From contig NC_074723.1 in the NCBI RefSeq assembly GCF_947242115.1, forward strand, positions 30,413,543 to 30,477,542: a DNA stretch of 64,000 nucleotides, written 5' to 3'. Source of the DNA: Biomphalaria glabrata (taxonomy: Eukaryota; Mollusca; Gastropoda; Planorbidae). The stretch's first letter is position 1; every line of letters begins with the position of its first letter. The position numbers and the translations under genes were made by a program. Shown one piece after another: positions 11,740 to 23,200 of this stretch. Below the pieces are notes generated by a model. The model did no database searches, was not told the DNA's origin, and saw only the letters and a program-made list of their open reading frames with translations.

Positions 11740-12065
11740 ATGCCTGGTCATGCAGTTAGCGTGCTGAACTGATTATCTCGACGGTCCCGGGTTATTTGTT
11801 TGTTGTTTTACATGTTTCGGATGTACCTTCAGAGTTGAAGATAGTTTACTTCCAAGTCCAATTTTTAAACTTCCCGCAGTACGACGGGGGATGGGAGAGG
11901 GCAGGTTTTGAACCAGGGACCATCGATAAATCCTAACGACAGTCCAGCGCGCAAACTGCACGACCAGGCAGGGTTCATATCCTGCTCGCTGCCATCCTCC
12001 GTCGTCCAGCGAGAGGCTAATTATTTTTAACTTAGATCGAAGGATCATCCGAAACATGTAAAACA
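11740..12065. repeat. SINE family 1 split by an antisense copy of the same SINE
   Basis: 11740-11795 is the plus-strand head, 11805-11975 a full minus-strand copy, and 11976-12065 the plus-strand body, which resumes where the head stopped (ggttcatatcctgctcgctg). One family member has therefore inserted inside another in the opposite direction. Confidence 0.8.
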
Positions 12066-12364
12066 GAAAATGAATCTTTGAAACATTATTACTTTTGACC
12101 ATCAAAATTAAATCACGTCTTGAATATTTCTTGCGAATAGGCGGATCTGACTCCGACGAGGGCCGCCTCTGAGCATGTGTGATAACACAAACTCTCTTTG
12201 TAATCTTGTTACTCATAAACTATGCCCCTGGTAACTACTTTTGTAAAAATGTAATTTGTTTGCTAGAATTACTTGCCCATGTACATGACACGCCACGGTT
12301 GTCGTTTGTTTCGTATTGCCAACAGTTGGCTTCCAATTTGAGGCTTTCCTTTTCAGGCTATACC

Positions 12365-12480
12365 AGTGTTTCTCAAACTTTTACCAGTGGCACCCCCCCC
12401 CCCCAAGCATTAAGAAATTTCACATGTGCCCCACTTACCCCAGCGCCCATAGTGGGGTCTATACGGGCTTTAAGAATGTA
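12365..12480. mobile_element. hAT left end, CAGTGTTTCTCAAAC family
   Basis: cagtgtttctcaaactttta then ccagtggcacccccc. The matching right end of this family is at 58560-58648. No right end is seen here. Confidence 0.5.
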
Positions 12481-12550
12481 ATAATAAAATAAAGAAATAT
12501 AATTATACCACAACTAGTCGACCGGCGGCGTAGCATACGCCGCTATTTTG

Positions 12551-13079
12551 CATGGCCGGTCTTAGGCCACTGCAATCTATGCGACCGCAGTGGACCCCCA
12601 CTTTCAAAGGATCCGCACTTTCATAGGACGCGCTCTAATTCAAGGTGTATAAATTGTTAAATTAAACAATTTTATAACTTAAAACAGATTTCCCGCGCCC
12701 TCCTGTCGATTTACCAGGAGCTCCTGGAAATCTTCCGAAATTGTGTAATCAGGTGAAATAAGCTTCTCGCGCCTCCAACTAATGAAGAATTACTTGAGGT
12801 CAACAATTCTCAAAGATAGATTGAAACATTTGGTAATTCTTGCTATTGAGCAGGATCTATGTAGGAAACAGAATTATTATGATATACTGTATGACCTTGC
12901 TACGCGCAAGGCTCGAGCGTAAAGTAGCCTAATTCTGTACGTAGTAAAGAATGAATAAAATGCATAGACGAATTTATTTTCAAATTCCTAAATTTCACTT
13001 ATTGTCCTCTTCCCTACCCAAATTTGGCCCCGCGAAATCCATTTCGAATAGGGCCTCAAGATGCTTAAGTCCAGCCCTG
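12551..13079. mobile_element. Non-autonomous hAT element, CAGGGCCGG family
   Basis: Left end catggccggtcttaggcc and right end gtccagccctg are inverted counterparts. The flanks ctattttg and ctatttag agree at 7 of 8 bases, as expected for an aged hAT target duplication. About 530 bp, no transposase. Confidence 0.75.
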
Positions 13080-13084
13080 CTATT

Positions 13085-13200
13085 TAGTGTTTGTAAAATG
13101 TTTTACAAGTTTCGGATGTTTCTTCAGAGTTGAAGATAGTTTACTTTTAAGTCCAAACCTCCCGTAAGGACGAATGTGGATTGGAGTGGGCAGGGTTTTA
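13085..13200 (-). repeat. SINE family 1, truncated and diverged
   Basis: Recognised by tttcggatgtttcttcagag and tagtttacttttaagtccaa; it lacks the tRNA-like head. Confidence 0.6.
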
Positions 13201-13204
13201 CAGT

Positions 13205-13330
13205 CTTGTTATTTCGTGGGGTGACTCCGCAGAAATAAAAGAGTGATCTTTCCTTTACTTCTTGCTTCTCGTCCAAACTCTTGAGGGAAGAAGAGAATTA
13301 TATATATATATATAGATAGATAGATTTTTT
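13205..13330 (-). repeat. Dispersed repeat shared with 34320-34440
   Basis: On the minus strand it reads tatataattctcttcttccc, caagagtttggacgagaag and ggaaagatcactcttttatt. A plus-strand copy at 34320-34440 is nearly the same. Class unknown. Confidence 0.55.
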
Positions 13331-13389
13331 GCTTTTGTCCTAAAAAGTTAATTCCCTTCTCAGACCTTGCGATGTAGGGCAAACGATAA

Positions 13390-13577
13390 TTGATACTTTT
13401 TGTTTTTGGCACATTAGCATAATCTAGGCCATATTGAACCCATAAACCCTCAAGGGTCATTCTCCCTTCATATCGCAAGAGCCAAATCTCTCACAGCCAA
13501 GTCACCAAAAACAAAGGTCCATTTACAGTAAAGGTAGTAAAAATGTATTAATTCAATAAAAATCTGCTGTAAATATT
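13390..13577 (-). mobile_element. LINE 3' UTR fragment (RNase H-type LINE)
   Basis: Shares tttttggcaca, cccataaaccctcaagggt and aagagccaaat with 24500-24710, where the same 3' UTR follows readable LINE coding sequence. Confidence 0.6.
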
Positions 13578-13740
13578 ATATAATCTAGGGCAGATGATGT
13601 AAAGGTCATCTGTTTTAGTGGTTGACATTTAATGAGGATGTCATGTGGCAAGCACAATGACCGACCGTCTTTACTTTTCCCTAACTAATGTCAGGTACCC
13701 ATTAGAGTTTGGTGGTCTTGGGGCGCCCTAAAAATCCTGA

Positions 13741-13938
13741 AACCCATATGCTAGGACAAATTTGTACAAATACTCCTTCCCTAGTGCTATTAGAGCATGG
13801 AATGGGTTGCCTGAGCTAGCCAGGAAAACCAGTGACTTGGCAGAATTTAAGTCATTGGTTAATATGCATGACTAAATGCATGAATCGTAGGACGTAATCA
13901 TCTTCTTTTTTGAAGTAACGTCTGTATTATATAAGAAG
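13741..13938 (+). mobile_element. LINE 3' fragment inserted in a SINE
   Basis: Plus strand reads RTNLYKYSFP and then AIRAWNGLPELARKTSDLAE, ends at a TAA near 13872, then the 3' UTR with gtaacgtctgtattatataa. It is the same LINE as at 9283-9660, 5'-truncated as usual. Confidence 0.8.
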
Positions 13939-13946
13939 ATAAAAAT

Positions 13947-16730
13947 TAGGGGTGCACCGGATAGTACTTTTTGATATCCGGCCGGAGCCGGATATGACCG
14001 GATAGTAAAATTTGATATTCGGCCGGGGCCGGAGCCGGAGCCGAATACCTAAGTGTCTTGTAAATAGCTTGTATTGCTGAGCATTTTACGAAACTGTTAA
14101 ATAACATACCTATATTTGTTGGTATTATTTTTTTTCCTTTTATATACCTTATTGTTTTAAACTCTGTTACTGATTGATTTATTCAAGCTTAACAGTATTT
14201 ATAAACAAAAATTTATCTGTGTAGCATGTACGAGGCCACCAACCATAAAGGCTGTGTGTTGGAGGGTCAATGTAAAATATGTTAGTATATATTTAACTAG
14301 TTACTAATGTAAATCTCTCATCTGGCTTGTATGGTGGTTGGATGTATGTGTTCAAGAATTTCTGACCAACAACTGGTCATCAGACTTGTAATTTTAAGTC
14401 CAAAGACTGCTTCTGGTTCTGGTTTCAAGGGCTTAATACTGATAGCTGTTAGTTAATAGTTGGAATCTGAAGCGTAGTAGGTCATATATTTATTAATCCA
14501 TTTGCGGCAAACGATATTTTATTAACAGCAGGAACATCTATTATACCTACTCATAGCCTGAGCCTTAAATGTTGCGAAGCATAGATTTAATTGTAGTCTG
14601 TAGGCCTATTATTGGTATCTATGTTTAGATCTACTGTTATATAGATCTAAGAAAATCAGGAAAATCAACTATAGAAGAAAAAAAAAACGCATTCACACCC
14701 TCCGTACCAAAAAAAAAAAACATAAATAGACTCTGTGTTCGACTGATAGTAACAATCTGGTCAGATAGACGTAGTGAGCCTACACATGTAGTCCTAGTGT
14801 AGTGTGTATAGATGATGGTGTTGACCATCACGCGTTTTTGTTCTTGGGCATTCGCAATAGTGTTTAGTGTGCAGGCGAAAAAAGATAACACAATGGTATG
14901 GTCAGTCAAGCATATAGATAAATTATATCTGTACCTTAGTTACAGAGGTCAAGTGTTTCTTAATATTCCAGCATATTTTTTCTTTGTTTGCTAGATCTAA
15001 TTGTGGTGCTTTAGATCAATTTTTTTTCTGCGATGTTAAATGTTACTGTAAGGTTTTCCTTAATATATTAAGTCAATAGATTAAAACAATGATATTAGTT
15101 TTCTTTCTAAAAGTTTTAATACAAGGGGAAAAAATACATACACGCACACATGCACATATTTGTTTTATTTTATTGTGCAACGAACGTGTGTTCAGCGCCC
15201 TAAATGACATTTCTCTCCAAGTAAACAAACTTAGTCTCATCATCTAGTCACCTCTAGACAGTGTCAATGTTTCTCAACAATCTGCGTTAATCCATTCTGG
15301 CTTAAGAATGGTCAATGTCTATCAATACATTGTCATGGATTAAACAAATAAGAAGTTGAGCGTGTTGAGTCTCTTGAGCCCTCCCTTTAATTAAAGATAC
15401 CCCTGGTCAGTGTCTGTTTGGCTTGTAGTCCAGCCTCCTAATTGAGACTATAAGTAAACAAACTTATTGTCCCTGCCAATAGTATAAAAGGTGTGGGTTG
15501 TGGTCCAGACCCTTGATTGACAACCTATCTCATAATAAACACACTCATACCAGAGTAACCTTATGGAGATTTGGCTTGTAGTCCCGCCCCTAATAAAAAT
15601 TCTTTTCCAAGTAAACAAACTCAGTTCCCTCATAAGATGTGACTTCTAGAAAGTCACATCTGGCTTAATGTGGTCAGCTGCCTATCTGTGAACTCAATGT
15701 TATGGACTAAACAAACAAAAAGAGGTGGGGGTTGCTCATCTCTACCTCTGGAGATATACCCGCACATCTAGACAATCAGCTTGACATAGTTAAGAAATAC
15801 TACATGGTTACTAGACCACTCAAAGGTCAAGACAAGCTTTTAAAGTGTGCCAGACATCGCTGTAACGTATGTAATACGAATTTATAATGTAAAGTCTAGT
15901 CCACCCCCCCAATAACAAACCTAGTTCCCTCGTGTGACCTCTAGAGAGTGCTTACGTCCATCGTATCTGACTTGGGTTCACCTGTCAATCAATGAACTCA
16001 ATGTGATGGGCTAAACAAATAAAAGGGGGAGGGAGATGTTCATCTAGAAATATACCTGGTCACCTTAGAGGTGTGGCTCTTGTAGTCCAGCCCCCCCCCA
16101 ATAAAAATTAACTACTAAGTAAAAAAACTCAGTTCCCTCGAAAGGTGTGACTACTAGAGAGTGTCAATACGCTGACATTAAACCTACGTCCATCGTATTT
16201 AACTTGTGGTTACCTGCCTATAAATAAACTCAATGTGATGGACTAAACAAATAAAAGGGGGTGGGAGTTGTTCATCTCTACCTCTGGAGATATACCCACA
16301 CATCTAGACAGACGTCTGGTCAGCATGACGTAGTCAAGGAATGTAGTATTTTAACATGTTAACTCACTACTCAAAGGTCAAGACAAATTGAAAAAAATGC
16401 CAGCCATTGCTGCTCTGTATGTAAAGCGCATTTATGATGTAAAGTTTCATCTCTATTTATATTAAGTTATTAACATGCCTTGTCTGTATAATAAATGATG
16501 TTTGGTGCATATTCATAATGGCTCTATTTTTAAGCACATTATTTTGTTTTCATATAAGCATTAATACATTCTATAACAGACAGTAATGGAAGGAGGTCCA
16601 CTTTATGCATATTAAATAGGTGTATTTTTTACTATCCGGTAGTGATATCCGACCGGAGCCGAATAGCACCGGATAGTAAAAAATGCCGGATATTCGGCAG
16701 AAGCCGGAGGGACAATCCGGTGCACCCCTA
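13947..16730. mobile_element. hAT element, TAGGGGTGCACCGGAT ends, 2784 bp, perfect target duplication
   Basis: Ends taggggtgcaccggat and atccggtgcacccctaa are exact inverted repeats. The flanks 13939-13946 and 16731-16738 are both ataaaaat. Subterminal regions carry repeated ggccggagccggata motifs. No transposase can be read: the interior is AT-rich with 3 to 4 long direct repeats at 15180-16450. It is therefore non-autonomous, though larger than a typical MITE. Confidence 0.9.
15180..16450. repeat. Internal direct repeats of the hAT element
   Basis: Blocks sharing taaacaaactcagttccctc, actcaatgtgatggactaaa, ctacctctggagatataccc and actcaaaggtcaagacaa recur near 15190, 15440, 15600, 15920 and 16110. 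The best pair is 15580-15880 against 16070-16450. Confidence 0.75.
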
Positions 16731-16809
16731 ATAAAAATTCAAACTCCCAGGATTTGAACCTAAGACCCCTCAGTTCATAAGCCAAATACCAACACACCTG
16801 CCTTTTACT

Positions 16810-17180
16810 TTGCATACATATTTATACGTTTGAAATTCAAATTTATGTAATGAATGTTCATTAAAAGCTAGTCTGTTTATTTGTTTCCTCTGAAAGTGTT
16901 TAAATAATTAGTAAGTGAAAAGAAAGGGGTCTAGGAAGTGTTGTAATCTCTGCCAGTAAGATTCTGGAATCAACCAAAATTTTCCTATGTTTTGAACTTC
17001 AGAAATTCCCTCTCCTGGCATCTACAATGCCCTTTTTCACAAATAAAGAAAAGCAAATATACATCAGCATATGTATCATGCTAACATTAATTTATGAGTT
17101 TATTCAACAAAGTTTGTAGATAGTTTACAAGCAGAGGTAATAAGAAAATAATTACAATATAATTTCTATAAAACTGAAAA
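16810..17180. other. Unassigned AT-rich sequence downstream of ACCS
   Basis: No gene or clear repeat is seen between the split SINE and the ACCS poly(A) region. Confidence 0.4.
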
Positions 17181-17183
17181 TAA

Positions 17184-17189
17184 TTTATT
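17184..17189 (-). terminator. Candidate poly(A) signal of ACCS
   Basis: AATAAA on the minus strand, about 40 bases after the ACCS stop codon (17228-17230). The position is plausible for a very short 3' UTR; not proven. Confidence 0.4.
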
Positions 17190-17227
17190 TTATAATTATA
17201 CATAAACACATTCTGTAACAGTCTTGG

Positions 17228-20200
17228 TCAATAGCTAGTTGAATTCCCACATGGATGTGGATATCGTGGGCTGGACTTCAAAACATTGAGCATCCTCTTG
17301 ACACCTGTGGTTAGAAATATTTTATCCTATTGAATATACTTGTTCAACAAGAAAAACATTAAAAAATACTTTAAAAAAAAAAAAAAAAATCTTATAGGAA
17401 GTGAAATTGTATCAATTAGATTTGATCAGTCCTCTAATTAACTTTGTAATAGATCTAGACCAACAACAATAAATCTGTGTGATTAATAATTGGGGGGGGG
17501 GGGTAGAAAGGGATATCTAAGTGGATTTTATCAAAATTGGTTTTTAAAAGTTTTTTTAAAAAAAAAAAAAGGGAAAGGGGGAAAAACCTGAATTAGAAAT
17601 TGTGGCTCATGCCTCCTCAAGCTGACTTGCTAACCCCTCTGCTAGTTACGTACTTATGACTAAAGATTGTATAGTTATATACTGTTTGTTTCAATTTAAA
17701 GCGGCAACACTTCAGTCAAGTAATATTTCTTTCCCTTGTTCAAGATAACAAACAAAATAATAAATTACCAATAGTTAATTAACTAATTGATTAATTAATT
17801 TTTTTATTGATTCTTGTGTTGTCATGTAAAAGAAATAATTTTGCAACATTTCAGCTTGACCCGATGAGATGGGTGTCGGAGAAATAACGCTTACAAACTT
17901 TTTACCAGACGGATAGAGTAAGTTATTATAAGCTTTGTAAAAAAAATAAAGATGCCTTACTATAAAAGACACAATTAAATCACTGCATGATAAGATACTA
18001 ATAGTAGCAGTGCACAGATAGTTCATTTTAATCTCATTCTCATTTCAGATTTATTAAGCAACTCATATGAAAGTATTCTGACATATAGCCAAAAGAAAAG
18101 ATTCTCAAAAACAAACTATAAAAAACTTCTTATTACTGGGTGCACTGAAAAACAAATAGAAATTGCAAACATAAGTCGTGTCAGAAGTTTTATTTTGGAA
18201 TAAAGAATGGATTACAAAAAATATGAAATATATAAAAGCAGCACCAGAGTACCATTGTTGAGAAAGGAAGGTAATGAAAATACGGTGAGCCATATAAGCT
18301 CCTAGGTGGACTCAAACCACAGCAATGTATGCATTCGTCATCTCATAAATGTAACAAGTCTCTCTACTCTCCTCCACACAAAAATTAGGATTTTTTAAAA
18401 ATTGAAATTTTCATTAATTAATAAGTCTTTTTACGGTGTGACTATACAAAATCTGCTAACATACGGAATAACTTGTTGGCAAGGCAACGCCTCATCTAAA
18501 CTGTTGCGAAGTCTAGAAAACATCATAAAAAAAGCATCAAAAATTACACTCACAACATTACCACATTTAAAGGAACATTTTGAACAAAAGTGCCAAAGAA
18601 AATCGAAAAAATCTTGGAAGACAACGGCCACCCGCTCCATCAGAACTACACCAGGTTGTCGCGAAGTGGGCGACTACTGTCAATCAAAACAAGAACCTAG
18701 CGGTACAAAAACTCGTTCGTACCTTACTCGGTCAGACTCTATCACCACCACTCTTTGATCAGGGAACATGAAATGCACCAAGATACCTGTGTGTAGTCGC
18801 TGAATGAACCCCTAATGTTGTGTCTGTTGTATTTATGTGTATTTTTCTGTTGTGTTGTCTTTATATGAGAAAAGAGTCCTTGTAATCACAACAAATTTCC
18901 GTAAGGATCAATAAAGCAGTCTTAGTCTTATAACAAAATGAAAAATTTAAGAAAGTGTATCTTATAATATTTTTTAAATTGAAAAATGCACAAGGGAAAA
19001 GAAGTGAAACAAGTCTATGAGGTATATACATGATATACTACAAAACTAACACATCAGAATAGCATAATTAAAGCACTTGATCTAAGAAAAGTCAGACATA
19101 TAATGAATGGTAAAAAAAAAAGTTAGGGCACGGTTCTTACTATAATCATTCTTTCAAACAATTAATTTATTTAATGTGCTAAACTAGATCTTCTAGGCCT
19201 AAATATAACTATCAGACAGGATATTAGTGAGATCAACAAAAAAAAATTTTTACTAAAAGGGGAGCTGTATTTTTTTAGTGCCAAAGTATATGTATCTGTT
19301 TCCATTAGATTCATAATCATTCTCTGTCAGATTGTGTCAAAATTTATCTTATCTTATATACTATAGACCTTACTTCAAAAAAAGAAGATAATTATGTCCA
19401 ACGCATTTCATGTGTCAATCTAGTCATGCATGTTAATCAATGACTTAAACACTGCTAAGTTGTTGGTTTTCCTGGCTGATTCGATTCTCTAAGGGCATTA
19501 GGAATGAAGGAGCACTTGTACGAATTTTTTCTAGCATACTGAATAAGAAATGTGTCTCTATCCTTGTGATTTTCTTTAAAATTCTTTCTTAGGACAAACA
19601 AGACTGGCTTTACAACTCTTTTACACTAAGTACTGAAATTACAAAAAGTGGTAAGTTTAAGGCAATAGGCCTACATCCTAGCACATCTTAGCATTTATAT
19701 TTTTTAATGAATTTGAATAAAAGGACCTTTTAGAAAATCAAGTCTGGATAGAGATAAGCATTTCAGGGTTTCTTCTGTTTTTTTTTTTTCAATTAGGTTT
19801 TTAGAGCACTCTTACCTTCCTCATTGATGTCCTCATCTAGTGTAAACACCATTCTAAACATACCAGGTGTTTTGTTGCACACCTGATAGCCAGGCTGTAT
19901 AAATACTTTCTCAGCCAAGAACTTCAAAAACAAAGCATCTTCTGCTTCAAATGTTTGCTCTGGTAAAAGCTAAAATAAATTGTAAAAAAGATCATTGAAT
20001 TTATTATTTTAAAAAAATAATTTTAAGTACGGTATAAAATGAAAATAAAAAAATAAATATAAATAAAAATAAACAAAATTCTTAACTAGGTATTGTTTTA
20101 AATTTCAACCAATTGAACCTTTAAACAGCTTATTACCAAAAAGTTAGTTTATTTCAGAATCACATCCTAATAAAATATAAAGATGCTGTTTCTTTAAAAA

Positions 20201-23200
20201 CTTATGATAAAAGTAAATCAAATTATAAAGTTATTGATAAATCAAAAGCATTGACTCTATTGCTAAGTGTTAAACAATAAAATGTATAAATGGTCAACAA
20301 TATTAACAAAAGTTATGTCATACACTTTTTCTCTGAATGTTTGAAAAAATTGAAGTAGGGCTAAAAATATTTTGTCAAAAAACCCTATGACACTAAAAAA
20401 ACATCTTTTAACTTCACCAAAGTATTTTCAGGACATCTCTGAACACTATATTTAGATTGCAGAGTATATAAAAAAGGCTAAGAGAAGATTAATTTCAATA
20501 TTTTCATTTATATGCTTCATACATAAAAAAAAACAACACTGAACAGCTTTTGTTAACCTCAATAACAACAGTAAGGAAACTGTTCTTCAATGGATTCCAG
20601 CACATATTGAAATAGAAGGCAATGAAAAAGCAGAGTTTCTGGCCAAAGGTGGGAGAATGAACAAACAAATGAAATTCCTCTTAACCAGAAAGGAAGAAAA
20701 TTATAGAATACCAGGAAAATGATAAGCTCTCATCTCAATTTCTAGAAAAGTGATGCCTCTTACAAGTTGTCTCAATATGACCAACATATAATTTTGTGTC
20801 AAAGAACTGGACACAACAGAATGAGAATGCTGATCATGACCTACAAAGCTGCATACTTCGCCAAGAGGCCCAAACAAAACACTGGCCCTGAAACCCTCCT
20901 ATAGAAAAAAACATATACAGAGAACTGCCTGATCTGGAAACCACTGCATGGTTCAGCTCAGATATAGAAGTACTGATTTGAACACGTCATCATGGAAAAT
21001 GAGAACAAATAAGAAGAAAAGAGTTTTCCATTCTCTAAAAGTTGTTTACTATTTCACAGATCCCTGGGTTATGCATTGATGTTATGCTACTAGATTTACT
21101 TTTAGTGTTATTAATGGATAAGGAGGCATGGTGGTTGAGTGGTAAAGTGCTTAACTTCTGAACCAAGGATTTTTACTTTCAGGTTCTTAAGGGTGCCTCA
21201 GAGTCCACCCAGCTCTTTTGGGTACCTGACATTAATTGGGGAAAAGTAAAGGCTGTTGGTCATTGTGCTGGCCACATGACACCCTCATTAACTGTGGACC
21301 ACTGAAATAGATGACCTTTACATCATCTGTCCCACAGATCACTAGGTGTGATAGGTCTGAAAGGGGAACTTTAATTTTTTTTTTTATTATTAATGGACGC
21401 TTGGTCATTTGGTATACGCTCAGGACTATCACTGTTAGAACTTTTTCTTTTACCTGTTTTGGTGAGTGAATGAATAAATACAGTTTAACTTAACTATTTC
21501 TAAACTTACACTCAAATGTTTTTACAGCATGCAACTAATATAAACAGATGCAAAATATTCATTTTTATACCAGCCATCAGCAGATGATGGCTAAGCGGAT
21601 AACTGTTTATATTTCCTTGTCTTTACTTTGGACTGGTCTAAACATATTTTTAAGAGCAGTGTTTCCTAACTGTTCTACAGAACACTAGTGTTCCCTGAGG
21701 CCTAAATAAGGTGTTCCATGAACTACTGGAATAATTAACTAGTAGGCCACCACATGAATCAATCTCTCTATTAAATAAGAAAAATGTTCTGCTAAATACT
21801 CAGATTGTGTGAAGTGTTCCATATAGGGAAAAGTTTGAGAAACATTGGCTTGGAGAATTGAAGTTTTAAAACTCAACACTGTCCAAGTTATCCATAATGA
21901 TTTTTCTTGGTTTGAATTGAAAGTTTCAAACGTTCCTATAGAAATGAAGACTATTTTGTTCTAGTTTGAGCCTTCTACAAGATGACAGGGGATGGAGTCC
22001 ATGATTATCATGATGACAGTTCAGAGTGCATTTCTCAAAACTAAGCAGAGTTTTCCAGTTCAGATCCCAATTCACATCAATAGGCAGTTTCCCACTCTGA
22101 TATAAAATTTTATATTACATTATAATCAAAAGATTCACCTCCGTAAGATCTATCCATATAAACATGGTGGCGGCAGAATTATGAACTTTGACCCCATGAT
22201 CTTTCAAAAGTGTGCATATTTTATTGTAGCGCTCTAGCATGCGACAATGTTTTGTTGGCAGGAATACATTATTTAACCAGTCTGTGGTGTAGAGAGATGA
22301 AAACATAAATGAATTAAATTTGTATAGTCCTTCTGGGTAGAGAGGAAAAAAAAAAAGAAAACATTAATTTTGTCAGAACATTAAGGAACAATGTAAAATA
22401 TACATATAGGTTATTGTTACATTTTATATTTTGTATATGTATTTACAGTGCTTTTTTGGTAAATAAATTAGGTGCCGGTACTCAGTGATGGATTGCCTAA
22501 TTTTTTACTACTAATAAATTAATAATAAACGTTAATATACAAGAAAAGTAATCATTTTTCCCCCACATTGAAAAAGGTGCAGGTATGCTGTATCGGTGCA
22601 TACCATCACAAAAAAAGCACTGTAATACCATCACAAAAAAAGCACTGTATATATATATATAAATAAAAAGCTGAAGGGAAAGAAATACACATTTACAACT
22701 ATATATTTCAACAATAAAATGTAGAAGTTATTTCCCTTTTCCAATATCAAACAAAAAATTAATTTTCGATCCATGTTTTGTTAGGAACAATAAATAATTG
22801 TTTCAAGTTTCAACTAGATCCGAGAATGGATGAGAATGAATGCGGAAGAAATAAGGTGTACAATTATCAAAGGGGACTAACCCCCAAATATTTAGCCAAA
22901 TCTCTGAATACTGAAGAATTAATTTCCCAGTATCAAACAAAAAATTAATTACCAGTAATTAATGACTAGTTGGTAATTTTTTTTTTTATTGATTCATGTA
23001 TGATCTTTGCCAAGGAATAAGTGTGCAAAGTTTCAAGTTGATTAAAGAGTGGTTGTGCGAGAAATAACTTTTTACCAGAGACAGAGTGAGTTGATTTAAG
23101 CTTTGTAAATATAGTAAAATACTTTCAACAAATACTCATTGTAAATATACTCAATTATCCCAACACAAATAATTACCTGTATCATTAAGAATTTCTTTCA

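Larger units (their letters stand above)
13578..16805 (-). repeat. SINE family 2 split by nested insertions
   Basis: The SINE body is at 13578-13740 (gtaaaggtcatctgtttta to ggcgccctaaaaatcctgaa). Its tRNA-like head resumes at 16737-16805 (actcccaggatttgaaccta). A LINE 3' fragment followed by a 2.8-kb hAT element separates them. Confidence 0.8.

Noticed and set aside
12179-12481. 100-codon plus-strand frame
   Set aside because: Runs through a hAT terminus with a C homopolymer and has no similarity to a protein.
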